Origin: Bacteroidia bacterium
GTDB lineage: Bacteria; Bacteroidota; Bacteroidia; Bacteroidales; UBA7960
Direction of reading: 5' to 3'
Assembly (NCBI GenBank): GCA_007695305.1
Contig: REEA01000125.1
Span: 1-62,407, forward strand
DNA length: 62,407 nt
Of the stretch, positions 54,361-62,407 are shown piece by piece; the stretch's first letter is position 1; every line of letters begins with the position of its first letter. Position numbers and translations under genes: made by a program. The notes beneath the pieces were generated by a model that saw nothing but the letters and a program-made list of their open reading frames with translations, made no database searches and had not been told where the DNA came from.

Positions 54361-54415
54361 ATTCCGGCAAATGCCGGATGATCAGTCTAATAGGCTGACA
54401 TGCATGTTTACATGT
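54361..54415 (+). promoter_or_regulatory. Hairpin-rich 5' leader of gcvT
   Basis: Three consecutive hairpins can form in the predicted leader: CCGGC-AAAT-GCCGG (54364-54377), TCAGTCT-AAT-AGGCTGA (54382-54398, seven pairs including one G-U), and ACATG (54398-54402) with CATGT (54411-54415), including the palindrome ACATGCATGT. The glycine-riboswitch consensus is not recognisable. It may be a regulatory RNA element or a stability structure. Otherwise the 54174-54447 gap is empty. Confidence 0.4.
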
Positions 54416-54447
54416 TGAAAACCAAGAATCATTAAACTGTTAATACA

Positions 54448-55545
54448 ATGAAAACCACTGTTTTTAAAGAAATGCATGAAAAAATGGGAGCCAAAATGGT
54501 ACCCTTTGCCGGTTTTTATATGCCCGTTCAGTTCGAAGGCGTTATTGCCGAGCACGATACCGTCAGAAACAAGCTGGGTGTTTTTGATGTTTCTCATATG
54601 GGAGAAATCTGGGTTGAAGGACCCCAGGCACTGGATCTCATTCAGTGGGTAAGTTCCAATGATGCATCGGTATTGACCGACGGTAAAGTACAATACACCT
54701 GTTTTCCCAATGACAAGGGGGGTATTGTTGATGATTTCCTGGTGTATCGCTTTGGACCGGAAAGATATTTACTGGTGGTAAATGCAGCAAATATTGAGAA
54801 AGATTGGGAGTGGCTGAATAAACAGAATGAAAAAATTGGTGCAAAGCTTACCAACGCATCCGACCGCATTTCTCAGCTTGCAGTACAGGGCCCCCTTGCC
54901 CTGAAGGCCATGCAAAAGCTAACTGATAACGATGTGGAGAACATGCCCTTTTTCACATTTGAGGTGATTCGTTTTGCTGGGGTTGACGGAGTTATTTTTT
55001 CCAATACGGGTTATACAGGTTCCGGTGGTTGTGAAATCTATTTTGACAATGAGCACGGTATAAAGATATATAAGGCTGTGCTGGAAGCGGGGAAAGAGTT
55101 TGGGATCAGACCAATTGGTTTGGCTGCACGGGATACCCTTCGCCTTGAAGCGGGTTTGTGTCTTTATGGCAATGATATCGACGATACCACCTCTCCCATT
55201 GAAGCAGGACTGGGTTGGGCCACGAAGTTTACCGATGATAAGGATTTTGTGAACAAGGACAACCTTCTGAAACAAAAAACAGAAGGAATTGACAGGCGGC
55301 TCGTGGGTTTTGAGCTTCTGGATAAAGGGATACCACGGAAAGGATACCGTATATTGGATGCCCATGAAAATCCAATCGGAGAGGTAACATCAGGAACCAT
55401 GTCGCCAACGCTGAAAAAGCCCATCGGAATGGGTTATGTGAAGAAGCCTTTCGCCAAAGCAGACACAGAGATTTTTGTGGAAATAAGGGGTAGGTCGTTA
55501 AAGGCCAAAGTCGTAAAGCTTCCTTTTTATAAAAAGGCTTTCTGA
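54448..55545 (+). CDS. gcvT: Glycine cleavage system T protein (aminomethyltransferase)
   Basis: This 365-aa protein transfers the methylene group from lipoylated H protein to tetrahydrofolate and releases ammonia. The N-terminal [20 protein letters not shown] and [13 protein letters not shown] are typical, as is the catalytic Asp in [14 protein letters not shown]. The folate-binding core has [15 protein letters not shown] and [14 protein letters not shown]. The C-terminal barrel has [21 protein letters not shown]. Length and domains are normal. gcvH and gcvP are not adjacent; comB follows 51 bp later. Confidence 0.96.
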   Translation: MKTTVFKEMHEKMGAKMVPFAGFYMPVQFEGVIAEHDTVRNKLGVFDVSHMGEIWVEGPQALDLIQWVSSNDASVLTDGKVQYTCFPNDKGGIVDDFLVYRFGPERYLLVVNAANIEKDWEWLNKQNEKIGAKLTNASDRISQLAVQGPLALKAMQKLTDNDVENMPFFTFEVIRFAGVDGVIFSNTGYTGSGGCEIYFDNEHGIKIYKAVLEAGKEFGIRPIGLAARDTLRLEAGLCLYGNDIDDTTSPIEAGLGWATKFTDDKDFVNKDNLLKQKTEGIDRRLVGFELLDKGIPRKGYRILDAHENPIGEVTSGTMSPTLKKPIGMGYVKKPFAKADTEIFVEIRGRSLKAKVVKLPFYKKAF

Positions 55546-55596
55546 AATAAACCTGATTAACAAACAGATCATCTAAAATTTTATATCCTTCAGATC

Positions 55597-56343
55597 ATGT
55601 ATAATGAAGTAGGAAAGTATCCCGTTTCTGTTTGCCTTTCGCCATTATCCTGGCCTTTATTCAGTAAAGAGGATGTTGTTGTGATCGTTACCGACATTTT
55701 CAGGGCTTCAACGGCGATATGCGCGGGTTTTGAGAATGGTGTTTCGGCGATTATACCGGTAGAAACCATAGCCGAAAGTGAACAATGGAAAGCCAAAGGA
55801 TATATTTCGGCAGGCGAGCGCGACGGTAAAACGCTGGACTGTGCTGATTTCGGAAATTCTCCTTTCAATTTCATGGCCCCGGAACTAAAGGGACAGGTGA
55901 TCGTGATGAATACCACCAATGGTACAAAGGCCATCAAAATGGCAGCTGAAGAAAGCAACAGTGTTTTGATTGGTGCGTTCACAAACCTTTCGGCGGTTTG
56001 TAACCATGCCATTTCGCAACATAAAGAGATCATCATTCTGTGTGCCGGCTGGAAGGACAGGTTCAGCATGGAAGATAGCCTGTTCGCCGGTGCAGCCGTG
56101 GAACATATCATCCGTGAAGGGGCCGGCGACTATCATACAGTTTGTGACTCGGCCATTGCCTGTGCCGAATTGTGGAACAATGCGCGGCATGATCTGCCGG
56201 CATTCATTGAAAAAGCGGCACACAGGCACCGCCTCAGGCGGTTGGGGCTCGACGATATCATCCCCTACAGTTTGCAAAACAATATCACCAAAGTCGTTCC
56301 CATACTCCGGGGTGACCGTTTGACCACCAATTACAACAAATAG
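55597..56343 (+). CDS. comB: 2-phosphosulfolactate phosphatase family protein
   Basis: This 248-aa protein matches the ComB fold: DIFRASTAICAGFENGV near the N-terminus, the conserved SAGERDGKTLDCADFGNSP loop, MNTTNGTKAIKMA, and ILCAGWKDRFSMEDSLFAGA. In methanogens ComB dephosphorylates phosphosulfolactate for coenzyme M. Bacteroidota do not make coenzyme M, so the true substrate may be another phosphosulfo compound or sugar phosphate. It follows gcvT, probably in the same transcript. No other sulfonate-pathway gene (comA, comC) is seen in the window. Confidence 0.85.
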   Translation: MYNEVGKYPVSVCLSPLSWPLFSKEDVVVIVTDIFRASTAICAGFENGVSAIIPVETIAESEQWKAKGYISAGERDGKTLDCADFGNSPFNFMAPELKGQVIVMNTTNGTKAIKMAAEESNSVLIGAFTNLSAVCNHAISQHKEIIILCAGWKDRFSMEDSLFAGAAVEHIIREGAGDYHTVCDSAIACAELWNNARHDLPAFIEKAAHRHRLRRLGLDDIIPYSLQNNITKVVPILRGDRLTTNYNK

Positions 56344-56462
56344 CGTTTTTTATTATATTTAATACGCCTGATATTTATTAATTTTAGACCAAAAATTAAT
56401 CACATATTATCCGGGTTTGATGCTTCAATCAAATAACCGGGTATTTTGGTCTGAAATGCTTT

Positions 56463-57464
56463 ATGTTAAAATCAACGCAATTTTTTCCACTGATAATCAA
56501 GGTGATAGTGTTTTCGTATGCTTTGCTCCTTGCAGGCACAAGCGGCTTTTCATTTGGTTTTTCCGCGCACCGGATAATAAACCGTATGGCAGTGTTCACT
56601 TTGCCACCGGAAATGATCGGATTGTACAAGCACCACATAGAATTTTTGTCGGAACGTTCGGTAGACCCTGACAAGCGGGCACATGCGGTAGATGGTGAAG
56701 CACCAAGGCACTATATCGACATAGATCATTTTGGTGATTCACCTTTTGATATCATGCCCAGAAAATGGCAGGATGCCGTGGAGATGTTTACCGAAGACAC
56801 CCTGATGAGGTACGGTGTTCTGCCGTGGCATATTGATGTGATGATGCAGCGGCTTACCAGGGCATTCATACAAAATGACATGGACCGGATACTGCTGCTT
56901 TCCGCACACCTTGGGCACTATATTGCCGATGCCTGCACGCCTTTGCATAACACAAAATTTTATAACGGTCGCACACCTGCCCAAAGAGGTATTCATGCCT
57001 TTTGGGAAACACGGCTGGTTGAATTGTATGCCAACAGCTACCAATTCTTCACCGGGAGGGCACAATACATCCCTGATCCTTTGGAAAGGGCATGGGAGCT
57101 GGTTGAGATCAGCCATTTGAAAGTGGATACGATATATATGGTTTTTGACAGTTTAATGATCCATTTTCCGGCCGACAGGATGTATGCCCATGAAATGCGC
57201 GGCCAGGCAACCAACCGTGTTTACTCACGATCATTTTCTGCTGCATTTCATGACGGACTCAATGGTATGGTTGAGAGACAAATGCAACTGGCCGTGAAAT
57301 CCATTGGCGATTACTGGTTTACCGCCTGGGTAAATGCCGGTCAACCTGATCTTACATTGATGGAGCAACAAAAACTAAGCAACCGTTTTTTGAGATGGCT
57401 GCGAAAAGAGGAGCGGAAATGGGCAGGTGAAAAGCAAATCTCCGAAAGATCATATTCTGAATAA
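56463..57464 (+). CDS. Zinc-dependent phospholipase C-like protein
   Basis: This 333-aa protein has an N-terminal signal segment (VIVFSYALLLAGTSGFSFG) and an all-helical S1/P1 nuclease-phospholipase C-type fold. Zinc-ligand motifs visible are FGFSAHRIINRMAV, PRHYIDIDHFG, SAHLGHYIADACTPLHN and GIHAFWETRLVEL, giving a set of His and Asp residues in the family order. The enzyme would act in the periplasm on phosphodiesters. In Bacteroidota such proteins are usually uncharacterised. The gene is preceded by a 119-bp gap without a clear promoter. Confidence 0.75.
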   Translation: MLKSTQFFPLIIKVIVFSYALLLAGTSGFSFGFSAHRIINRMAVFTLPPEMIGLYKHHIEFLSERSVDPDKRAHAVDGEAPRHYIDIDHFGDSPFDIMPRKWQDAVEMFTEDTLMRYGVLPWHIDVMMQRLTRAFIQNDMDRILLLSAHLGHYIADACTPLHNTKFYNGRTPAQRGIHAFWETRLVELYANSYQFFTGRAQYIPDPLERAWELVEISHLKVDTIYMVFDSLMIHFPADRMYAHEMRGQATNRVYSRSFSAAFHDGLNGMVERQMQLAVKSIGDYWFTAWVNAGQPDLTLMEQQKLSNRFLRWLRKEERKWAGEKQISERSYSE

Positions 57465-57482
57465 ATATTTCAGTTTTTATGC

Positions 57483-57505
57483 AACAAAAACAAGAAGTTT
57501 TTGTT
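57483..57505. other. 9-bp-arm inverted repeat upstream of the glycogen cluster
   Basis: AACAAAAAC (57483-57491), five bases, then GTTTTTGTT (57497-57505) form a perfect inverted repeat without a GC core. It lies 19 bp after the phospholipase-like gene and about 100 bp before the debranching-related gene. It could be a weak terminator or an operator. A near -7 box, TAAATTCG at 57544-57551, follows it. Confidence 0.4.
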
Positions 57506-57602
57506 AAATAATCTGCCACATCCATTTATAGGTAAATTTTCCTTAAATTCGTCGGTGAAAACAAGTGTACTCATTTTTCATTCCTGATTATTGAGCTTAG
57601 AA

Positions 57603-59546
57603 ATGGGATATATCAAATTTGACAAAACACAATTGATCAACCTGGAGTATTCTCTTGACAAAGAAATGGTTAGATCAAACAGATCGGGTGCTTTCTCGTG
57701 CACCACTATTGTCGGTTGCAATACACGCAAGTACCATGGATTGCTAATCAGCAAACAGCCGCAGCTTGATGGTGAACACCATGTTTTGTTGTCAAAGGTT
57801 GACGAAAGCGTTATTCAGCGGGATGCAATTTTTAATTTAGGGGTAAACAAGTACCCGGGAAAGTTTCATCCAAAGGGTCATAAATATATCCGGGATTTTA
57901 CCGCGGATATTATCCCGGTGGTGACTTACCGAGTTGGCGGTGTTGTGTTGACGAAAGAAACAATGTTTGTTACCGAACAGGAAATGGTGATGATCCGATA
58001 CACCCTTCGGGAGGCGCACTCCCCTACCCGATTGCGATTGCAACCATTTCTGGCATTTCGGAACATTCACTCGCTGAGTAAAAGAAACATTTACAATGAT
58101 ACCAAATATACAGCCATAACCAACGGTATAAAAGTCAGGATGTATGAAGGATATCCCTATCTGCATCTGCAGTTGTCTAAAAAAGGCGGAGAATATGTTC
58201 ATGCGCCCGATTGGTATAATGATCTGGAATATGTGCAGGAAGCCGCTCGTGGTTATGAAGCCCATGAGGACTTATTTGTTCCCGGTTTTTTTGAGGTTCC
58301 CATCAAGAAAGGTGAAAGCATCATATTATCTGCTTCAACCGCTGAAGTGCAACCCGGTTCTCTAACCCGGCTCTTTAACAGCGAACTGAAAAAAAGAATT
58401 CCAAGGGATTCTTTCCGGAACAGTTTGCTCAATACAGCCACTCAATTCTTTGCACTGAAAGATAATAAAGCGTCCATTACCGCCGGCTTTCCGTGGATGG
58501 GGTTTTCCGGTCGATACACATTTATTTCACTTCCGGGCCTGTCATTGGTCGAGTCAGAAAAAGGGATATGCAAGAAAGTGATCGACAATATGGTCAACCG
58601 TATGAATGGTCCGTTTTTTCCTGAATCCATTATCCAAAACCGGGAAATATACCATTCGGCAGATACCTCACTGTGGTTTTTCCATGCATTGCAACACTGT
58701 ATGGGTAATATAAATCAAGAGACCCTCTGGAAGCATTACGGAGGAGTTATGGAGAAAATTCTCAACGGATATGCAGAAGGCTATGATCCGGCCATCCATA
58801 TGAATGATGAAGGGCTGTTATGGATTGATTCTTCCAAACCCGCACTCACATGGATGAATGCAGAGTCGAACGGTCGGTGCCATTCGGCACGATATGGTTA
58901 TGTGGTAGAAGTGAACGCATTATGGTATAATGCCATAAAGTTTGCCGTTGAGCTTGCTTCTGCGGCAAACCAGGAAGATTTCGTCGACAAATGGTCGCCT
59001 GTTGAGCAAAAACTAAAACAAAGTTTTCCGGAAGTATTCTGGAATGAACAATTGGGTTACCTGACTGATTTCGTTACCGAAAATGGGCAGGACACACGCG
59101 TAAGGCCAAACCAGGTGATCTCTGTCGGTCTCAGGTATACCCCCATGCCCAAAAACAAGATCAAAAAAATACTGGACGTTGCTGTACAGCAACTGCTTAC
59201 GCCGAGGGGATTAAGAAGTTTATCACCGCGTGATCCGGGTTATAAGGGACGATATTTTGGTGATACCTTTTCAAGGGATACGGCCTATCACCAGGGAACC
59301 GTATGGGTGTGGCCACTGGGATTTTTTACAAATGCCTGGTTTAAGGTATATGGCCGGCAGGGTGCAGATTTCATCAAGAAATTATACACTGGTTTTGAAG
59401 AAACCATCACAGAAAATGGTATTGGAACGGTTTCAGAGATTTTCGAAGGAGATCCGCCACATAAAGCATGCGGAGCTCTCTCTTTTGCCGCAAGCCTTGG
59501 GGAATTGCTGAGAATTGACAGGATGTTATCAGGAGGTAAGAAATGA
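57603..59546 (+). CDS. Glycogen debranching enzyme-related protein (GH133-like)
   Basis: This 647-aa protein starts at ATG 57603; the frame also offers TTG 57591. The N-terminal beta domain has the GDE_N pattern (SGAFSCTTIVGCNTRKYHGLL). The C-terminal (alpha/alpha)6 domain has GFPWMGFSGRYTFISLPGL, ALTWMNAESNGRCHSARYGY, VEVNALWYNAIKFA and GTVWVWPLGFF. Family members with known activity hydrolyse alpha-1,6 branch stubs of glycogen. Two motif residues differ from the usual forms as I remember them: Tyr305 where WGRDT has Asp, and Asn419 where TWMD has Asp. It is the first of three glycogen genes. Confidence 0.85.
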   Translation: MGYIKFDKTQLINLEYSLDKEMVRSNRSGAFSCTTIVGCNTRKYHGLLISKQPQLDGEHHVLLSKVDESVIQRDAIFNLGVNKYPGKFHPKGHKYIRDFTADIIPVVTYRVGGVVLTKETMFVTEQEMVMIRYTLREAHSPTRLRLQPFLAFRNIHSLSKRNIYNDTKYTAITNGIKVRMYEGYPYLHLQLSKKGGEYVHAPDWYNDLEYVQEAARGYEAHEDLFVPGFFEVPIKKGESIILSASTAEVQPGSLTRLFNSELKKRIPRDSFRNSLLNTATQFFALKDNKASITAGFPWMGFSGRYTFISLPGLSLVESEKGICKKVIDNMVNRMNGPFFPESIIQNREIYHSADTSLWFFHALQHCMGNINQETLWKHYGGVMEKILNGYAEGYDPAIHMNDEGLLWIDSSKPALTWMNAESNGRCHSARYGYVVEVNALWYNAIKFAVELASAANQEDFVDKWSPVEQKLKQSFPEVFWNEQLGYLTDFVTENGQDTRVRPNQVISVGLRYTPMPKNKIKKILDVAVQQLLTPRGLRSLSPRDPGYKGRYFGDTFSRDTAYHQGTVWVWPLGFFTNAWFKVYGRQGADFIKKLYTGFEETITENGIGTVSEIFEGDPPHKACGALSFAASLGELLRIDRMLSGGKK

Positions 59547-59724
59547 TCTTTTCTACTTGATCAGTGGTCTACTGAAGCCAGGCAAACCCTTATGGAATTT
59601 GAACAGAAAGAAAAACATGATGAATACCGGTGAAACACCTGCCGCAATGGCAGCATCCGTCAGATCAACGGTAGCGGAAAGTTTGCCCAGGGTGTTATTC
59701 AATAACAATTATTCAACAGATTAA

Positions 59725-61026
59725 ATGAAGCAAAAAAAAATGAAAGTACTGATGTTTGGTTGGGAGTTTCCACCGCACATTTCCGGTGGATTGGGTACTG
59801 CCTGCTACGGACTCACCAAGGCTCTGATGAAAGCAGATGTGGACATTTTGTTCGTTGTTCCCAAAATGTATGGTGATGAAGAGCCGGGAAAAATCCGTCT
59901 TATCAGTGCTTCCGATGTATCTGTGGATGTGCGGGATGAGGTGTATAAATCCCACGAAAACAAAATTTCTTACATGGAAATTGACTCCACCTTGCTCCCT
60001 TATGCAACCGAAGATGAGTATTATCATTTGGTGGAACAGCTTGAAAGCGGGATCAGCCTTGAACAACTGAACCTGCATACCCAAAAGTTCAAGTTTTCGG
60101 GTGGATACGGAAAAAACCTGATGGAAGAAGTGCGGCGGTATGCCATTGTAGCCTCTGCCATTGCTCGCGACAATGATTTTGACATCATCCATGCCCACGA
60201 TTGGCTTGCCTATTTTGCCGGTATAGAAGCCCGGAAAGTGAGTGGTAAACCGCTGGTTGTACATATGCATGCCACTGAATTTGACCGTTCAGGAGAAAAC
60301 ATTAACCAATCGGTGTTTTCCATTGAACGAACCGGCATGGATGCTGCAGATATGGTTATCGCTGTCAGCCATCTTACCCGAAATGTCGTGATCAACCGTT
60401 ATGGCATTCCTGCCCATAAAGTAATCACAGTTCACAATGGCGTTGAACCCCCGGCAGACACATCTGCCATAAGTATCAAGAAGCATGTGGATGAAAAAAT
60501 TGTGACCTTCCTGGGCAGAATCACCTATCAAAAGGGCCCTGAATATTTTATTGAAGCAGCCCACAAGGTATTGCAGCGTGATCCGAACGTAAGATTTGTC
60601 ATGGCAGGCAGCGGTGATATGCTTCCCGGAATGATCCGAAGGGTTGCCAAACTAGGCATGGGTACTCGTTTTCACTTTACCGGTTTTCTAAAAGGAGACG
60701 ATGTTGACCGGATGTTTGGGCTCAGTGATGTTTATGTAATGCCCTCGGTTTCAGAACCATTTGGGATTTCGCCCCTGGAAGCCATGCGTTCAAATGTACC
60801 TGTCATCATTTCCAAACAGTCAGGCGTTGCCGAGGTATTGAACCATGCATTAAAAGTCGATTATTGGGATGTAGATGCCATGGCTGATGCCATATACGGC
60901 GTTCTGCACTATTCGTCTTTGAATAAAATGTTTAGAAAATTCGGAAAAGCAGAGGTTGAGAACATCAAATGGGACCAGGCTGGTTTGAAGGTGAAAGAGA
61001 TCTACAAACAACTGATACACGCCTGA
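59725..61026 (+). CDS. Glycogen synthase-like glycosyltransferase (GT-B fold)
   Basis: This 433-aa retaining glycosyltransferase has the GT4/GT5-type N-terminal glycine loop (MFGWEFPPHISGGLGTACYGL), IIHAHDWLAYFAGIEA, and the donor-site region EPFGISPLEAMRSNVPVI with the E-x7-E pattern. It likely builds alpha-1,4-glucan with a nucleotide-glucose donor. It sits between the debranching-related gene and a GH57 amylase, a three-gene order also known in Bacteroides. Its ATG is directly preceded by a stop codon, TAA at 59722-59724, of a short upstream frame. Confidence 0.9.
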   Translation: MKQKKMKVLMFGWEFPPHISGGLGTACYGLTKALMKADVDILFVVPKMYGDEEPGKIRLISASDVSVDVRDEVYKSHENKISYMEIDSTLLPYATEDEYYHLVEQLESGISLEQLNLHTQKFKFSGGYGKNLMEEVRRYAIVASAIARDNDFDIIHAHDWLAYFAGIEARKVSGKPLVVHMHATEFDRSGENINQSVFSIERTGMDAADMVIAVSHLTRNVVINRYGIPAHKVITVHNGVEPPADTSAISIKKHVDEKIVTFLGRITYQKGPEYFIEAAHKVLQRDPNVRFVMAGSGDMLPGMIRRVAKLGMGTRFHFTGFLKGDDVDRMFGLSDVYVMPSVSEPFGISPLEAMRSNVPVIISKQSGVAEVLNHALKVDYWDVDAMADAIYGVLHYSSLNKMFRKFGKAEVENIKWDQAGLKVKEIYKQLIHA

Positions 61027-61107
61027 ATCCCATTATTAGGATAATAACTTGATTTGTTAAAAGCGAAATGCACTTAATTGCAATAAGATACCATTAAAAA
61101 ATTTGTC

Positions 61108-62343
61108 ATGAAGTCAATTTGTTTCTATTTTCAGGTCCATCAGCCTTACCGGCTTTCATCGTTTCGTTTTTTCGACATTGGAGCGCATGATCATTATTTT
61201 GATGATTATGCCAACCGCTATATCATGCAGCAAGTGGCTGAAAAATGTTATCTGCCCGCCAATGAAGTGCTATTGGGTCTGATAAAAAAACATGGAAAAA
61301 ACTTCAAAGTATCATTCAGCATTTCAGGGGTAGCTCTGGACCAGTTTGAGAAATACGCACCAAAAGTGCTTAAGAGCTTCCAGAAGCTTGCCCAAACAGG
61401 CTCGGTTGAATTTCTGGCTGAAACATGGGCACATTCACTCTCTGCCCTCAAAAGCAAACGGGAGTTTGAAGAACAGGTAAAAATGCATACGCTGAAAATT
61501 CAGGAGCTGTTCGGCCAAAAACCTGTTACGTTCAGAAATACCGAGCTGGTTTACTCCAATGATATCGGCGAAATGGTTTACGACATGGGCTTTGATACCA
61601 TGATCACTGAAGGTGCAAAACACGTACTCGGATGGAAAAGCCCCAACTTGCTCTACTGCAGTGCATCCAATCCCAAGTTAAAGCTTTTGCTGAAGAATTT
61701 CCAGCTTTCAGACGATATCGCCTTCCGTTTTTCGGACAGAAGATGGAGCGAATGGCCCCTCACCGCGGAAAAATTCCTTTCCTGGATAGACAATATTGAC
61801 GGTAAAGATGAAGTGATCAATCTTTTCATGGACTATGAAACCTTCGGAGAACACCAATGGGCTGAAACCGGAATATTCGACTTTTTAAAGTCATTCCCTG
61901 ACCTTGCTATTGAAAAAGGTGGTTACAGTTTTAAAACACCCGCCGAACTCTCCAAAGAACTGCAGCCCGTTGCCCAACTGAATGTGCCATATCCCATCTC
62001 ATGGGCCGATGAAGAGCGGGACCTTACTGCCTGGCTGGGTAACGAATTGCAGGATGAAGCATTCAATACATTGTATAGCATTGAAAGCAAAGTTCGCAAG
62101 ATAAAAGACGAAAAGCTCACAACACAATGGAGATATCTGCAAACCAGTGACCATTTCTATTACATGTGTACCAAGTGGTTTTCTGACGGAGACGTGCACA
62201 AATACTTCAATCCATACAGCTCACCCTATGATGCTTTTATCAACTATATGAACGTGGTCTCCGACCTGATGATGCGTGTTGAAAAAATGATGGCTTCCCG
62301 GCCAAAGCGGACAAGGGTAAAGAAAAAGAAACAGGAAGCCTGA
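61108..62343 (+). CDS. GH57-family glycoside hydrolase (alpha-amylase type)
   Basis: This 411-aa enzyme acts on alpha-1,4 glucans by hydrolysis or transfer. GH57 conserved regions are present: HQPYR (region 1), GSVEFLAETWAHS (region 2), FRNTELVYSNDIG with the nucleophile Glu146 (region 3) and LFMDYETFGEHQW with the acid/base Asp242 (region 4). Region 5 is less clear. No signal peptide, so it acts on internal glycogen with its two neighbours. The C-terminus is strongly basic (RPKRTRVKKKKQEA). It starts 81 bp after the glycosyltransferase. The last 64 bases of the window hold nothing recognisable. Confidence 0.92.
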   Translation: MKSICFYFQVHQPYRLSSFRFFDIGAHDHYFDDYANRYIMQQVAEKCYLPANEVLLGLIKKHGKNFKVSFSISGVALDQFEKYAPKVLKSFQKLAQTGSVEFLAETWAHSLSALKSKREFEEQVKMHTLKIQELFGQKPVTFRNTELVYSNDIGEMVYDMGFDTMITEGAKHVLGWKSPNLLYCSASNPKLKLLLKNFQLSDDIAFRFSDRRWSEWPLTAEKFLSWIDNIDGKDEVINLFMDYETFGEHQWAETGIFDFLKSFPDLAIEKGGYSFKTPAELSKELQPVAQLNVPYPISWADEERDLTAWLGNELQDEAFNTLYSIESKVRKIKDEKLTTQWRYLQTSDHFYYMCTKWFSDGDVHKYFNPYSSPYDAFINYMNVVSDLMMRVEKMMASRPKRTRVKKKKQEA

Positions 62344-62407
62344 GTCACCTAACCTGTATTATTCATGCTTTTAATTCAGGTCAGATGCGAGGCGTCGAAA
62401 GCCGCCG

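Noticed and set aside
54317-54447. Glycine riboswitch before gcvT
   Set aside because: Hairpins are present but the conserved glycine-aptamer core sequences could not be found by eye.
1-62407. CRISPR array, prophage, integrase or insertion sequence
   Set aside because: No regularly spaced repeats, phage structural genes or transposase were seen on either strand.

Overview
The window comes from a chromosome of a Bacteroidota bacterium, probably from a Bacteroidales/Marinilabiliales-like lineage. This is inferred from four things: a full Bat aerotolerance operon; TonB-dependent receptors with carboxypeptidase-regulatory-like N-termini; a protein with a type IX secretion (T9SS) C-terminal sorting domain; and start sites with A-rich upstream regions and TAnnTTTG -7 boxes instead of Shine-Dalgarno/-10 signals. 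Coding density is high. No tRNA, rRNA, CRISPR array, transposase or phage gene was seen, so most of the window is core genome.

Layout. Positions 1-266 hold a small palindromic repeat insert flanked by a 15-bp direct repeat, placed exactly at the start of a split-transketolase C-terminal subunit (261-1214). An ECF sigma factor operon follows (1287-2925). Convergent to it is the minus-strand moxR-DUF58-unnamed-batA-batB-batC-batD-batE operon (11361 down to 2934). A GntR-regulated ABC transporter operon ending in a GIN-domain protein (11563-14361) and an FkbM methyltransferase come next. A TPR protein and gyrA (minus) face clpC (plus), which ends at a bidirectional terminator. A five-gene minus-strand operon (27931 down to 22159) encodes EtfB, EtfA, a membrane haem/Fe-S protein, a CCG-domain protein and an acyl-CoA dehydrogenase, which together look like a complete route from acyl-CoA to the quinone pool. 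A conserved housekeeping run bamD-rpoZ-coaBC-DUF4835-recN-fabI (34015 down to 28094) follows.

From 34180 to 45290 are a LiaF-like membrane protein, a TonB receptor with a small secreted partner, an M20 amidohydrolase, alanine racemase, threonine aldolase, prmC, a NamZ-like exo-muramidase, lipA and a small orphan protein. sucC (45676-46866) stands without sucD. The most distinctive locus is 47156-54107: a large T9SS-exported protein with three OB-like repeats and a choice-of-anchor-J domain, a 902-aa TonB receptor, and a 445-aa lipoprotein made of repeated modules of unknown function, closed by a strong terminator. The window ends with gcvT (behind a hairpin-rich leader), comB, a zinc phospholipase C-like protein, and a glycogen cluster (debranching-related protein, GT4-type glycosyltransferase, GH57 amylase).

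The best leads for something new are the secreted protein/receptor/lipoprotein locus at 47-54 kb, the perfect palindrome in the recN promoter, the hairpin leader of gcvT, the altered active-site motifs in the glycogen debranching-related protein, and the repeat insertion at the transketolase start.
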